A stretch of DNA of 64,000 bases from Botryococcus braunii (taxonomy: Eukaryota; Chlorophyta; Trebouxiophyceae): assembly GCA_002005505.1 (NCBI GenBank), contig KV908351.1:623678-687677 (forward strand), written 5' to 3'. This document shows, piece after piece, positions 26,957 to 45,283 of this stretch. Below the pieces are notes generated by a model, which was not told the DNA's origin, searched no databases, and saw only the letters and a list, made by a program, of their open reading frames with translations. Position numbers and translations under genes: made by a program. Within the stretch, counting starts at the first letter, position 1. Each line of letters opens with the position of its first letter.

Positions 26957-28678
26957 ACGTTGACACCGCATGCAGGCACGACACCCAAAAACAAAAGAGA
27001 GTTATTATTACAAGTGACCATATTTGTGGGAGCCGAACCCTGGGCTGGTTTGCACTGCAGGCCGGAACCCCCCATGTGACATCCAACTTTGGGACGATGT
27101 ACTTTGTAAGTACCAGCCCTATGGTCTCCACCACGCCGGCCCTGCCTCTGCTCTCGACGTTTGCCATCACGGGCACGAGCTTGCTGCAGAACCAGGTGAA
27201 CCCTCCACAAACATCGACCCTCCTAGCACGCACAAAAGGGGAATAAGCCTGGGTCAAAAGGGAACAAGCGTGGGTCACAAGGCGACAAGTTTGGGTCAAA
27301 AAGCTCATAACCACGACCGAAAAAATCAGCAAATCTGAAAAGTGATTACGAAGGCTCTGAAAAGGTATTACGACCCTACCAGAACTGTAAATTTTCGCCT
27401 AGAAATCATTCTAAGACCGAAAAACATTAGGGCTTATACGGGTGATCACCCTAATTTGGGGTGTCTTTCTGGGGCGCAGAAACCCCAAAGCCCATCGGAC
27501 CCTTACGGGCAGGGCATTAATAAAGAACGCGATTAGTATTAATCACCCTGACTTGGCTTGTGTCTTTTTGGGGCGTGCGAGCAGGGCTTCCCGAGGTTGG
27601 GGGTACCTGAAATCAGCGACCTGATCCTCCTGGACACGATGGCATATCATGACAGCCTGGAGGGGCAGAGCCTGGCCCAGCCTCAGGGCAAGCCGCTGGA
27701 CGTCGGGGACGGCCGCACCGTCAACACCATCCTCTCCGGAAAATACCTTTGGACAGGCATGAAAACCCTAAAAAACCCTAAAACCGTAAATCCAGTGGAC
27801 GGTCGGACCGTGAACACAATCCTCCTCTCAGGAAAATACCTTCGGACTGGCATGAAAACCCTAAAATCCTCATCCCCGATTTCTGTGTGCACGGCCAGAC
27901 CTCGAACGCCGTCCTCTCCGGAAAAATACCGTTGGATAGGCAGGAAAATAAACTATAGCATATTTATCCTATATCCGGTAACGGCAACCGGGAACACCAT
28001 CCTTTCAGGAAAATACCCAAAGGAGAGGGGCGTATAAACCAGAAGCCCTAAACCCCTGAATCCAATAGCAGCCAGACCGTGGACAGCATTCTCCTGTAAT
28101 TTCTTCTTCTTGTTGTTCTTCTTCGTCTTCGTCTTCTTCTCCTTCTTCTTCTTCTTCGTCTTCTGCTTCGTCTTCTTCTTCTTCTTCTTCTTCTTGTCAA
28201 GATCTACCTTGGGACAGACATGTAAAAAACCCTGAACCCAGCTGGACCGTGAAGACTGTCCTCTCCGGAAACTACAGTTGGATATGCATGGATAGGCCCT
28301 AGCCTTCTATCCTGATTTGAGCGACAGCCCGACCATGATAACCATCCTCTCAACAGAACGCCTGGTAACAACCCTAACCCTAAAACCCAGAAGAAGGCGT
28401 GAAAACCGTGAGCCCACAAGCCCTCCCAGCGCCCTTCCAATGGTCCATTGGATGATGTCACATCATGCTCTGTCCCGCTGGAAAGCCCTGGGCTTTCTAC
28501 CCGTTTTCATCGTCAAAGCTGCGAGCTTCGCAATCCCCAGTACAAGGAAAGGGGATTCGCAGCACTCCGAGCGTGTCTTGTTCCTTTCCTTCGTCGCCAC
28601 ACAAGCTCCTGTTCTTCCCCAGTGCCTGTGAGGAGTGGAGGGACGAGCCCCTTCATCCCCTCCATGCCCAAATTTCAA

Positions 28679-28713
<35 letters not shown>

Positions 28714-28747
28714 TGTGTGTGCGGGTGTGTGTGTGTGTGTGTGTGTT

Positions 28748-28801
<54 letters not shown>

Positions 28802-28803
28802 TT

Positions 28804-28886
<83 letters not shown>

Positions 28887-29310
28887 TGGAGCTCCTCTTC
28901 AGGCACAACCCTGAGGAGAGAAGCCAGGCGTTTTTCAGATTGTAGCTTTGTTGCCTTTTTTGGCTGCCTAATGTGAGCTGATTTGCCCTGTCTGCGGTGT
29001 GGCCTGCAGCGTCTCAGAGCACGATGACGGTACAGAGCAGTACCTCTGCCAAGACAGGAGCCATCTGGTGGGCCATCGAGCCACGCGTCTCTGGCACGGG
29101 CCAGTACACCGCCAAAGTCGTTGACACCGGGTACGGCCCCCTCCGCCCCCACCCCCCTTCCTTTCCTCCCTTCAACTTTAATTTGACACACATTGTATCT
29201 GTCGCCGCAGCGGCTACACCCACTCATGAACACAAGCAGCCCGAAGACCTTCGCGCTCTCTCTCTCTGTGTGTGTGTGTGTGTGTGAGTGTCTCCCCCCC
29301 CTCTCTCTCG

Positions 29311-29393
<83 letters not shown>

Positions 29394-30216
29394 GAAGAGA
29401 GAGAAACTCACGCGCAAAGTGCGCACCCGCATAGAGACATGCACACGCATGCATGCAAGATACTGGGAGATGACCGCTTTGCTCCATCGCAGCAGGGGCA
29501 GCAAGCCAATCCTGACGGGTGATGGGGATGTGGCGGGCAGATATGTGGGAGTGGCGGGCGCCAATTTCGCACGCCCGGCTCTGACGGCAAATGGGAATGG
29601 CAACGCCTACATGGTGGGCTTTGTAGTGGGCCCCAACTTACGCATGAGCGCTGCCTTCGTCCCTATCTACAAAGGCAAAGGTGCTCTCTTCCCAACCTTT
29701 TCTCCCTTAAAATTATTCTTCACATCTCAGGTTCGAACGCAGTGCCTGCTCGCTTATTTGCACGTATACATATGTGAGTGTAAGAGGGAGGGAAGGGGGG
29801 GGGGAGTTAGAGAGAGAGACAGTTTGTGTATTTGTGTGTCCATGGTTCGAACCACGGTCAGTTTCAAATGCATCTTTCTTATGGCTTCACAGCGTATTCG
29901 GGCTTCACAGAGAATTCGGGCCTGTCTGCTTACCATTTACCTGTCTGTGTATGTATAGTCTGACTGTCTATGTCTGTCTATGTACAGTCTGCCTATGCCT
30001 ATGTACCGTCTGCCTGTCTATGTCTGTATGTGTACCGTCTTCAGGTTTGCATGTCAAGGGGATGACTGGAAGGGCTGGTGATGAGCAGGAGCTGCTGCGG
30101 TGGTTGTGCCCGAAGTGTCAGGCAGGGAGCTGAAGGGCGGATCAGGCGAACGCGGAGTGTTGAGGGCGGGCGACTACAGTGCTGGTGGGATCCATCCATT
30201 TTCCAGCCCCTCCCTC

Positions 30217-30297
<81 letters not shown>

Positions 30298-30346
30298 CCC
30301 CCCTCCCTCGCCCCCCCTCTCTTTGTGTGTGTGCTGGCGCATGTGC

Positions 30347-30411
<65 letters not shown>

Positions 30412-30802
30412 GGGGGCCGTTAGGGCTGGGGTTGGGTGTTTGTGTCCCAACGCCGCCTCAAATTTCCGTGTAAAAGACTCCAAAAAAATTTACCCCCCCC
30501 CCCAAAAAAAAAAGAAATTTCGAAGACACTTACTTAATCTCCACTGGGATTTGAACCCTTGGGGAACCAGAAAGGCAGTCACGTACGGACGCATTAACAC
30601 ATTGCAATGCAACACATCTTATAAAAGGGGCATATATATATCTAGCATGTTCTTTTGATGGTACAATCACGCATGTCCTAACGATACGATCCCTGATTGC
30701 ATGTCTTCTCCCCCCCCCCCTGCCCCCTTCACTCTCTCTGTCTCCCTCCCCCCTTCCCTCCCTCTCTTCCCCCCCCCCCCACACTCCCTCTGCTCTCTCT
30801 CC

Positions 30803-30895
<93 letters not shown>

Positions 30896-31197
30896 TCTCT
30901 CTCTCTCTGTCTGTCTCTCTTTCTCTCTCCCTCCCTCCCCCCTTCTCTCTCCCTCTCTCCCCGTCAAATCTGCCCCCCCCCCTTCCTTCCGTCCCTGCTG
31001 CTTACTGACGGAGGGTTTGCGGCTTTGGGGATGGCACAGCCGCCCTCGATGAGAATGGGGTTGCATACGTGTCGACCTCCTGGGCGGCAACTGACCAGGA
31101 CCCCGAATGCATTGCCTTCTTCAACGCCACCTACGGCCCCAAGCGCTGTCCCTCCTGGGGAACCTACATCTTCTCCCTCAAAGCTCCACTGAAATAA
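7741..31197 (+). CDS. Large secreted mosaic protein, 22-exon gene model (2103 aa)
   Basis: The exons listed below join to 6312 nt with matching phases at all 21 junctions and end in one stop. An N-terminal signal peptide (n-region about 17 residues, hydrophobic core [14 protein letters not shown], likely cleavage after ALC) sends it to the secretory pathway. Residues about 30-600 are Pro/Ala/Glu-rich with APAP runs and a repeated GYPGFAPS...DDEE module, like hydroxyproline-rich wall proteins. Residues 605-1077 come from four exons ending in an LTLDP-type motif. Residues 1078-1583 are mainly helical or disordered and unfamiliar. Residues 1584-2103 form a domain with [32 protein letters not shown] and WGTYIFSLK motifs, an order I recall from predicted secreted proteins of bacteria and algae of unknown function. 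A matrix or cell-surface role is inference. It could be two neighbouring genes, but continuous phase argues for one. Confidence 0.75.
10181..10410 (+). CDS. Secreted protein, exon 2
   Basis: The acceptor is GCGTGCAG. It enters in phase 1 and leaves in phase 0. It is acidic at the start (TEEEES) and ends with [12 protein letters not shown], the first of four related exon ends. The donor is GTGCCC. Confidence 0.8.
10827..11108 (+). CDS. Secreted protein, exon 3: repeated module
   Basis: It is a symmetrical 0-0 exon of 94 codons. It starts with [17 protein letters not shown] and ends with [12 protein letters not shown], sharing start and end motifs with exons 4 and 5. The middle is Ala/Pro/Lys-rich and disordered. 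The donor is GTGAGA. Confidence 0.82.
11227..11289. repeat. (GA)n microsatellite in intron 3
   Basis: This is a GA run with GGG interruptions. The rest of the intron (11109-11970) contains no exon that I can support. Confidence 0.9.
11971..12447 (+). CDS. Secreted protein, exon 4: repeated module
   Basis: It is a symmetrical 0-0 exon of 159 codons. It opens [17 protein letters not shown] and closes [12 protein letters not shown]. Between them lies an Ala/Pro-rich then Glu/Lys-rich disordered stretch. The donor is GTGTGT. Confidence 0.85.
12863..13291 (+). CDS. Secreted protein, exon 5: repeated module
   Basis: It is a symmetrical 0-0 exon of 143 codons. It opens [18 protein letters not shown] and closes [12 protein letters not shown], so it is a third full copy of the module seen in exons 3 and 4. 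The donor is GTGCCC. Confidence 0.85.
13406..13471. repeat. (TG)n microsatellite in intron 5
   Basis: This is an uninterrupted TG run. No further structure is seen in 13292-13753. Confidence 0.95.
13754..14119 (+). CDS. Secreted protein, exon 6: helical segment
   Basis: The acceptor is GTCTGCAG. It is a 0-0 exon of 122 codons with helix-rich text such as [20 protein letters not shown] and [14 protein letters not shown] Ala-rich stretches. It ends CTACTTGGAG before a GTTTGC donor that is tandemly copied downstream. I do not recognise a family. Confidence 0.8.
14110..14222 (+). repeat. Tandem copies of the exon 6 end and splice donor
   Basis: CTACTTGGAGGT, the end of exon 6 plus the donor, recurs at 14110, 14161 and 14213 in 51-52-bp units that also contain CCCTAA telomere-like motifs. 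Any of the three could act as donor. Confidence 0.85.
14403..14474. repeat. (TG)n microsatellite in intron 6
   Basis: This is a pure TG run of about 70 bp. Confidence 0.95.
14633..14773 (+). CDS. Secreted protein, exon 7
   Basis: It is a 0-0 exon of 47 codons starting [18 protein letters not shown] and ending LDRLSQFLQ. The acceptor is TTGGGCAG and the donor is GTTTCA. Family unknown. Intron 7 contains only AC-rich repeats and the tandem array listed next. Confidence 0.78.
15170..15600. repeat. About 59-bp minisatellite before exon 8
   Basis: Seven or so units with the core ATTAGGCGATGCTGCC drift towards a TATGAGGCGATGCTTCC variant. The array stops about 30 bp before the acceptor of exon 8. 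Confidence 0.85.
15631..15808 (+). CDS. Secreted protein, exon 8
   Basis: It enters phase 0 after GGGAGCAG and leaves in phase 1 at a GTGCGT donor. The 59 codons are Ala/Leu/Gln-rich and read as helical ([18 protein letters not shown]). The exact acceptor among several nearby AGs is a choice. The following intron is AT-richer with no exon evidence. Confidence 0.7.
16874..17319 (+). CDS. Secreted protein, exon 9
   Basis: It enters in phase 1 after ATCCGCAG, has 148 codons and leaves in phase 0 with GTGGGT. It holds a Pro/Ser/Thr linker ([10 protein letters not shown]) and then a more ordered part containing [13 protein letters not shown] and [14 protein letters not shown]. An NFT sequon lies near the start. 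Family not recognised. Confidence 0.78.
17834..18043 (+). CDS. Secreted protein, exon 10
   Basis: It is a 0-0 exon of 70 codons beginning [12 protein letters not shown] and ending [11 protein letters not shown], with an Ala-rich middle. The acceptor is GCGGTGCAG after a T-rich tract and the donor is GTGCCG. Confidence 0.78.
18170..18410. repeat. About 68-bp tandem repeat with telomere-like heptads
   Basis: The core GAGCTTGACGCTCCAAAGA recurs about four times, each joined to TAGGGTTT. The units are diverged. Confidence 0.75.
20345..20570. repeat. TG-rich compound microsatellite in intron 10
   Basis: TG runs are interrupted by CCTCTTTGCCAGTGCATG-type units of about 38 bp, repeated three times, and a short CG run. 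Confidence 0.85.
21416..21592 (+). CDS. Secreted protein, exon 11
   Basis: The acceptor GGGATACAG at 21415 is chosen because it gives a 0-0 exon of 59 codons that joins exons 10 and 12 in frame. Its pyrimidine tract is poor. Two AGs further upstream (ending 21375 and 21355) keep the frame open but give the wrong phase. Contents include [17 protein letters not shown] and [14 protein letters not shown]. The donor is GTCTGC. Skipping it would also keep the frame. Confidence 0.6.
21690..22265. repeat. About 30-60-bp minisatellite filling intron 11
   Basis: The core TTGTTTGGGAGATAGGGTGC with CTTGTCAATG recurs some 15-18 times in variable spacing. No exon evidence is seen. Confidence 0.9.
22491..22700 (+). 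CDS. Secreted protein, exon 12: start of conserved C-terminal domain
   Basis: It is a 0-0 exon of 70 codons. Its end reads [19 protein letters not shown], which resembles the opening PPD-GL-VGNG--L--VN motif of a family of predicted secreted proteins. The acceptor is GGCTTGCAG and the donor GTACTT. Confidence 0.85.
22701..23172 (+). other. Intron 12 with telomere-like run
   Basis: TAGGGTTTAGGGTTTAGGG lies at 22789-22808. Otherwise it is AT-rich sequence without exon evidence. Confidence 0.7.
23173..23296 (+). CDS. Secreted protein, exon 13
   Basis: It enters phase 0 and leaves in phase 1 at TCTT before GTGAGC. It encodes [13 protein letters not shown] through IGYSDPS. The split codon with exon 14 makes the Cys of SDPSCVYD, which matches the SDP-C-YD pattern of the family and supports the junction. 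Confidence 0.85.
23755..23920. repeat. TG-rich microsatellite in intron 13
   Basis: TG runs carry scattered CG, CTG and TTTATG interruptions. Confidence 0.92.
23960..24078. mobile_element. Short inverted-repeat element, copy 1
   Basis: A 119-bp element starts TGGAACTCCAGCGAGGTCAC and ends with its approximate inverse GACCTCGAGGGAGTTCTCA. It is flanked by GTAGTAT and GTTGTAT, a 7-bp duplication with one mismatch. Related copies lie at 51672-51792 and 55852-55974. It has no coding capacity and looks like a MITE. It lies in intron 13. Confidence 0.75.
24108..24290. repeat. Minisatellite before exon 14
   Basis: Units of about 19 bp built on GAAATAGAGTGGAGCAGGA, with a longer variant containing GACGTGGATGC, repeat some eight times. 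Confidence 0.85.
24334..24456 (+). CDS. Secreted protein, exon 14
   Basis: It enters and leaves in phase 1. It encodes [18 protein letters not shown] and [14 protein letters not shown], both typical positions of the family (structural Tyr-Asp motif and AVS-TSDPTG). The donor is GTGGCC. Confidence 0.87.
24975..25143 (+). CDS. Secreted protein, exon 15
   Basis: It enters in phase 1 after CTTGTAG and leaves in phase 2 at GTACGA. It contains [12 protein letters not shown] and [15 protein letters not shown], matching the C-GD-P-IG-D--G motif. The preceding intron has a CG/CT/TG-rich stretch and no exon. Confidence 0.85.
25150..25305. repeat. (CT)n then (TG)n compound microsatellite in intron 15
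   Basis: A CT run with TTT and CCC interruptions passes directly into a TG run at 25269. Confidence 0.95.
25456..25585 (+). CDS. Secreted protein, exon 16
   Basis: The acceptor TCAAG is weak but gives the needed phase 2 entry, and the codon split makes Cys before [12 protein letters not shown]. It then reads [18 protein letters not shown], matching the expected G--LY--SK--L-SG segment. It leaves in phase 0 at GTACCT. Confidence 0.78.
25586..27060 (+). other. Intron 16, AT-rich
   Basis: It is AT-rich with AATAAA-like runs (25660-25760, 26550-26660), a short A/CA stretch (26247-26296) and an AC run (26925-26952). I see no exon. Confidence 0.65.
27061..27195 (+). CDS. Secreted protein, exon 17
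   Basis: It is a 0-0 exon of 45 codons after GCACTGCAG. It encodes [18 protein letters not shown] and [15 protein letters not shown], which fits the strand-rich region that follows exon 16 in related proteins. The donor is GTGAAC. Confidence 0.82.
27585..27756 (+). CDS. Secreted protein, exon 18, GC donor
   Basis: It enters phase 0 after GCGAGCAG and leaves in phase 1. It includes [16 protein letters not shown]. The only donor giving the right phase to exon 19 is ACAG followed by GCATGA, a GC-AG intron. The last 50 nt of this exon are repeated in degenerate form through the intron. Confidence 0.7.
27707..28075 (+). repeat. Tandem degenerate copies of the exon 18 end
   Basis: Units containing ACCGTCAACACCATCCTCTC, GGAAAATACC and CCCTAAAA recur about four to six times, with two further remnants near 28235-28290 and 28330-28380. 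Only the first copy joins the gene in frame. Confidence 0.8.
28097..28198. repeat. (TTC)n microsatellite in intron 18
   Basis: This is a trinucleotide TTC run with GTC interruptions. Confidence 0.9.
28680..28880. repeat. (TG)n then (GA)n compound microsatellite in intron 18
   Basis: TG runs to about 28797, then GA to 28880. Confidence 0.95.
29010..29130 (+). CDS. Secreted protein, exon 19
   Basis: It enters in phase 1 after GCCTGCAG and leaves in phase 2 before GTACGG. It reads [20 protein letters not shown], matching the family's TGIAW--ID segment. The split Gly codon leads straight into exon 20. Confidence 0.87.
29265..29400. repeat. CT/TG/GA compound microsatellite in intron 19
   Basis: Two TG runs and one GA run are joined by short CT stretches. 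Confidence 0.93.
29541..29680 (+). CDS. Secreted protein, exon 20
   Basis: It enters phase 2 after GGCGGGCAG and leaves phase 1 at GTGCTC. It reads [20 protein letters not shown] and FVPIYKGK, matching the YV-VAG-N---PA--V---G segment expected here. It is one of the best supported exons. Confidence 0.88.
30045..30099 (+). CDS. Secreted protein, exon 21
   Basis: It is a small exon of 55 nt, phase 1 in and phase 2 out, after CCGTCTTCAG. It reads [18 protein letters not shown], at the place where related proteins have a short V-H-V-G-G segment. The donor GTGGTT is weak, so borders are less certain. Confidence 0.65.
30220..30412. repeat. (CT)n and (TG)n compound microsatellite in intron 21
   Basis: CT to about 30296, a short C-rich link, then TG to 30410. 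Confidence 0.95.
30730..30960. repeat. CT-rich microsatellite before exon 22
   Basis: CT runs with CTGT and CCC interruptions lead into the pyrimidine tract of the last acceptor. Confidence 0.92.
31014..31197 (+). CDS. Secreted protein, exon 22 and stop
   Basis: It enters in phase 2 after GACGGAG. It reads [20 protein letters not shown] and [16 protein letters not shown], then TAA at 31195-31197. The paired Cys residues and the WGTYI ending match the closing motif of the family. Confidence 0.87.
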
Positions 31198-31600
31198 ATT
31201 CATGATGTTTATAAATCTGGAGAGTCGACCGAGATATCCCTCAAAATACGACTTCTCCGCCTACAGAACCTGCCCGTAGTGCATTATAACTCCCAGAATT
31301 AATTAATGGATTGATAACGTTGTCGTCCCTCGCATTATTGTTCCTGGCAACGTGTTTGCCCCCCAGTTTGCCCAGCTGGCGTGTGATGGAAATCTCCTAT
31401 ACACGGCTTGGGCAAGGGCGAGTGGGGGAGCGGGCGTGAGAGGGCGGGGGCGAAGGCAACAGGGGGGGGGTGCCGGTGGTGATTGGATAGCTCTCATGCG
31501 CGGGTAGGCACGAAGCCCCCGTTCATTATCAAAAATGCGAGGACATTGTCCTGTGGAGTTACAAAATTTGAAGGGGCAGGCCCAAAGAGAGGAGCGGAAG

Positions 31601-31655
<55 letters not shown>

Positions 31656-33163
31656 GTGTGAGGGTGTGAGGGGGGGGGAGTGGAGGGGGGACTGGGTTAT
31701 CTCCTTTGAGCCTCAGGGGGCCTCTCGAAGCGTTGTTCGAAAGACGCAAACTCCGTCAAAGAAATAAATCTCGAACTGCAAAATTTGTAGTGCGTGTGCT
31801 GCCCAAAAGCAGGGTACACACCACCTGGGCGCCGCAACATGGGGAGACCACCTGGGCACACAGGAAAGCAGGGTACCCCACATGGGCACCGCCTGTGCTT
31901 CCACAGACACAACGTCGCAACCATCGATGTCAGCGAATGCCGATCGGTGAGACTGCACGATTTTGCAAGGATCCCATGTTGTTCTTTAAGTGTCCCCCTA
32001 TGTGTGCCATGTTATGACTAATACATGTAGTTGGCCTCAGGTGAGGTGGTTCGTTGGTTCTCGCAGTTTAAACTGAAGTTTCGTGCGCTGACTTTATATA
32101 TCTAGTGCTGAATTCTGGATGAGGGTGAGTGAAACCCTTTAAGATGTAACCCTAATTAGGTTAATTTTTAAAGCCCGTAGCTAGAAGGTGTTGTGCAGAT
32201 CCGCGTAGGCTTAGCAGATTCAGATGTGCGGGATATTTTTGAGCATATGTGTCGGCTGAAATCAAATTCGTTGAGGGACAAAGCCTTAAAGTCTAGTGGC
32301 CCGACGGCCGTGTCCATATCTCTGAAAGATTACAATTAGAGTTTTGACAGCCTTGAGGCGAATGTGAACACAGAAGTCTGCTGACTCATGCCCGGCCCCA
32401 TATTTTCAAGGCTTGGCTTGACAAGCATTCATTCAATTGAGTGTCTCGTAATGTCTTCGCTGAGCCCAAATTTGATGAGCTAGAAGGTCTACAGATATGT
32501 CTTGGAAGACCTCATGACACAAAACTCGTGAAACCCACTCAGTGAGAGGAGGGAACGTTTCAGCACCGTCAGAGGAGCTGCACGAGAAGTTGCATCCTTT
32601 GAGAAATGTGTAGCGCATTGTGGCTGTGCACACGTGATTCCTTGTCCACGTGGTCCCGGATCCACACGTATTACGTAACAGGGTCACATGACCGTTAGAA
32701 CAGAAGTGCATACACATTGCGATCTTATACAGATACAGCAACGCTTTGTTGAGTGCATGCGTCTTGGCCTGACTGACTTCAGGAGGTTTCAACTGTGGCT
32801 CCCTCCTTGTCGCTAAGCGCTATATAGCAAGTTAGTTCTGGTCCAGAGTTAGTTCTGGTCCGAAGTTCTGGTCCAAAATCAAAAACTTTAAATTTCAAGT
32901 AGTCGCTAAGCGCAACAGCAGGTTACCCTCTGGTCCAACGTTCTGGATGGTTGGCGATTTTCAAGCACTCATGAGCACATCTTGATCAAGATGTCCAGAG
33001 TATAGTCGTGTCGCTTGGCTAACAGCCAACGTCATGTAAGGTTAATCTGTTTTAAATATACCTGCAGACATGCAGCACTACCGGTACCGTGGGCTACACG
33101 CTCAAAGCTTCACACGACTTTATCTTTGTAGGCATGTATACCTATAAGGGACATTCTTTCTCG

Positions 33164-33211
<48 letters not shown>

Positions 33212-33613
33212 CATATGTTTTAACATTTTGGCATCTATCCTTCATGCATTTGGCACAAACATTGGATCGCACCCAAACGTTGGTGGTGGGCTCTGGGGTT
33301 GCGTGATTACGTGCCACTCAGCCGCAGCAGCTGCTTTGCTCAACAGGCAGACCCATCGATCATAAAGCGCCAAAGACTTTTACACAAGCCCCACGCAAAA
33401 TCTATCTCTAACGTGTGTCGACTTCTGTACAGTTCTGATACTGAGACGCTGGCTGCAGCAGCAGCGTCCCCACACTGCGAACCTAGTGCTATGAAAGTTG
33501 AATGAAGCGAACAGCATATATGAACAGTACATACTCCCCGAAGTCGAGCCCCTTTGAAGGACACTAAACCCATCATGCCAAGTGTCACTCGAACACACGC
33601 ACAAGCGCGCGTG

Positions 33614-33665
<52 letters not shown>

Positions 33666-34503
33666 CACACACACGCACACGCAGGCGCGCGCGCCCCCAC
33701 CCACGCATGCAGACGTACACTCACGCGCACACACACAACGCAAGCTCTGGGCAGGGCACGATCCTCACATGCGCAAGGCTCAGAAAAGGCCCACGGGACT
33801 CCCCTGCACAAGGCTCGTGCCTGCCAGTGCCCTTAAGTAGACACGTGCACACCCCTCACTGACTGCCAGTGCTTCAATGAAGCTCATGAGAATGCTTGCT
33901 AGTGGGGCAGAAAGCAAAAAGCTTAAGCAAATGACAGCTCAAAGACATTGAATTGCCCGAAGAGATGATATCGATTCTCACGCACCCAGTTGGAGTGGCC
34001 ACGATTTTTAAACATCCACTCGGAGTGGCTTCGATTCAAAGCAGCCATCCGGAGTGGCTCGGAATGGCTCATACACTTATTTGGGTCTCAAAATACCGCG
34101 ACATCTAGCAGCGCAGCACATCGACACGTCTCCTCTCTTCTCCGCACCCCTCCAGAATTCATATAAACTCTTTTCTTTTCACTTTTATTTTTCTCGCAAA
34201 AGAAGCCGGGATGCACCAAAAAACATACTTTCTGCAATTTCTTTCGAATGCTGTCTCGCACGTGCATCCACTGCTCAAAAACGGAGTGACAAGACGGAGT
34301 GAAAACTCTCAGAAATTCCAAACGTGCTGCATCATATGGTTAGCCGGGGCTGTGCATACAAGTACAATCAGAGGATAGAACAGGCGCATTAATACATAAT
34401 ATCACATGATAAGTTTCGTCTCCTTTGAGGGTCTCCGTAGGTGTTGGACTGGGCATGCGCATGTCCGTAGTCTAGAACTGCATGTGCCACACAGCAAGGA
34501 ATT

Positions 34504-34573
34504 CCAGTTCCATGCTGTGTTGCACGGTTGAAGACTTCGAAGTCTTCAACCGTGCAACACAGCATGGAACTGG
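34504..34573. repeat. Perfect 70-bp palindrome without spacer
   Basis: The two 35-nt arms meet at GACTTCGAAGTC with no mismatch. It could extrude as a cruciform. Confidence 0.95.
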
Positions 34574-35349
34574 CGGGCTTGACGGACGAGCTGGAACTTG
34601 AAAGAGTTGGCACACAACTCATCATGACTTGTCTGACGCCGAGTGGTTCATCCACCACTCACAGTCAAAAGCACCGCAGTACAAACCGCAGTGCATCGAT
34701 CTTTCACATAGCACACAAGGAATTGCAATGCATCTATAGCTACCAGAAACACACGATCATATAAACTCATCATATAAAACTGTTTTCTTTAAAGAAAACC
34801 GTTTTGATTTTAGCCATCACCCATACCAGCATTGCACTGTCACCACCATTTTAGTTACCTCCATGACACACGTCATACGATATCGATCACCACAAAAATA
34901 ATCGATTACCACAAATATGAATCCCAGGGCGTGTACCATTTTAATGACGTGTTTATGAGCACGCCATAAAAATGAATCGCCGTGCCGTTACCATCAACAT
35001 GACAAAGAATGAATCCCAGTGACTGAAACAGTAGTCAATGCAATCCCCATCATAACAACATACTACTGAATCCCAGCGACTTGTATGTTGGTGATCAGCG
35101 TTAATGTTATAACGACACACCATACAATTAACACACAATGCCAGATCGCTGAAGCCTCTGCGAAGCAGCTGAGGTCCACCTACCTCTCCTAGATGCTGTG
35201 CACATGCGACATGTAACTGGCTAGACTGACGGTTACATCCTTTCGCAGTCCTCTCCCAGCACTTGCTTCAGCATCATAATTAGCGACTGGTCTTGGCCGT
35301 TGTCTTCGTTCCTCCATCAGAGAGGCAATTCTTCTTTCAAGTGAGACGC

Positions 35350-35655
35350 GTTGCTTCCTTCCCTCAAGGGGGAGGGGCGCTGCTTCCTTCCCTCACGAGG
35401 GAGGGGCGGTCCTCCCTTCCCTCACGAGGGAGGGGCGGTCCTCCCTTCCCTCACGAGGGAGGGGCGGTCCTTCCTTCCCTCACGAGAGAGGGGAGGTCCT
35501 TCCTTCCCTCATGAGGGAGGGGCGGTACTTCATTCCCTCATGAGGGAGGGGCGGTCCTTCCTTCCCTCACGAGGGAGGGGCTGTACTTCCTTCCCTCACG
35601 AGGGAGGGGCTGTACTTCCTTCCCTCACGAGGGAGCGGCAGTACTTCCTTTGAGA
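35350..35655. repeat. 33-bp G/C-rich minisatellite, about nine copies
   Basis: The core CCCTCACGAGGGAGGGGC is followed by GGTCCTTCCTT. Each unit contains the small inverted repeat CCCTC-GAGGG. It lies just downstream of the minus-strand gene's stop. Confidence 0.93.
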
Positions 35656-35708
35656 GAGAAGCAGTCCTTCCTTCCTCTTTTTTTTTTTTGGGGGGGGGGG
35701 TGGGGGGG

Positions 35709-45283
<9,575 letters not shown>

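Larger units (their letters stand above)
31198..35708. other. Intergenic region
   Basis: No gene is supported. It holds a TG run (31603-31652), AC runs (33163-33208, 33618-33690), a perfect palindrome (34504-34573) and the 33-bp minisatellite next to the following gene. Several reading frames of 60-120 codons lack codon character or family resemblance. The genes on each side are convergent here, so both 3' ends should lie in or next to it. Confidence 0.6.

Noticed and set aside
32433..32792. 119-codon minus-strand frame in the intergenic region
   Set aside because: Composition is ordinary intergenic DNA, no motif is seen and no neighbouring exon fits.
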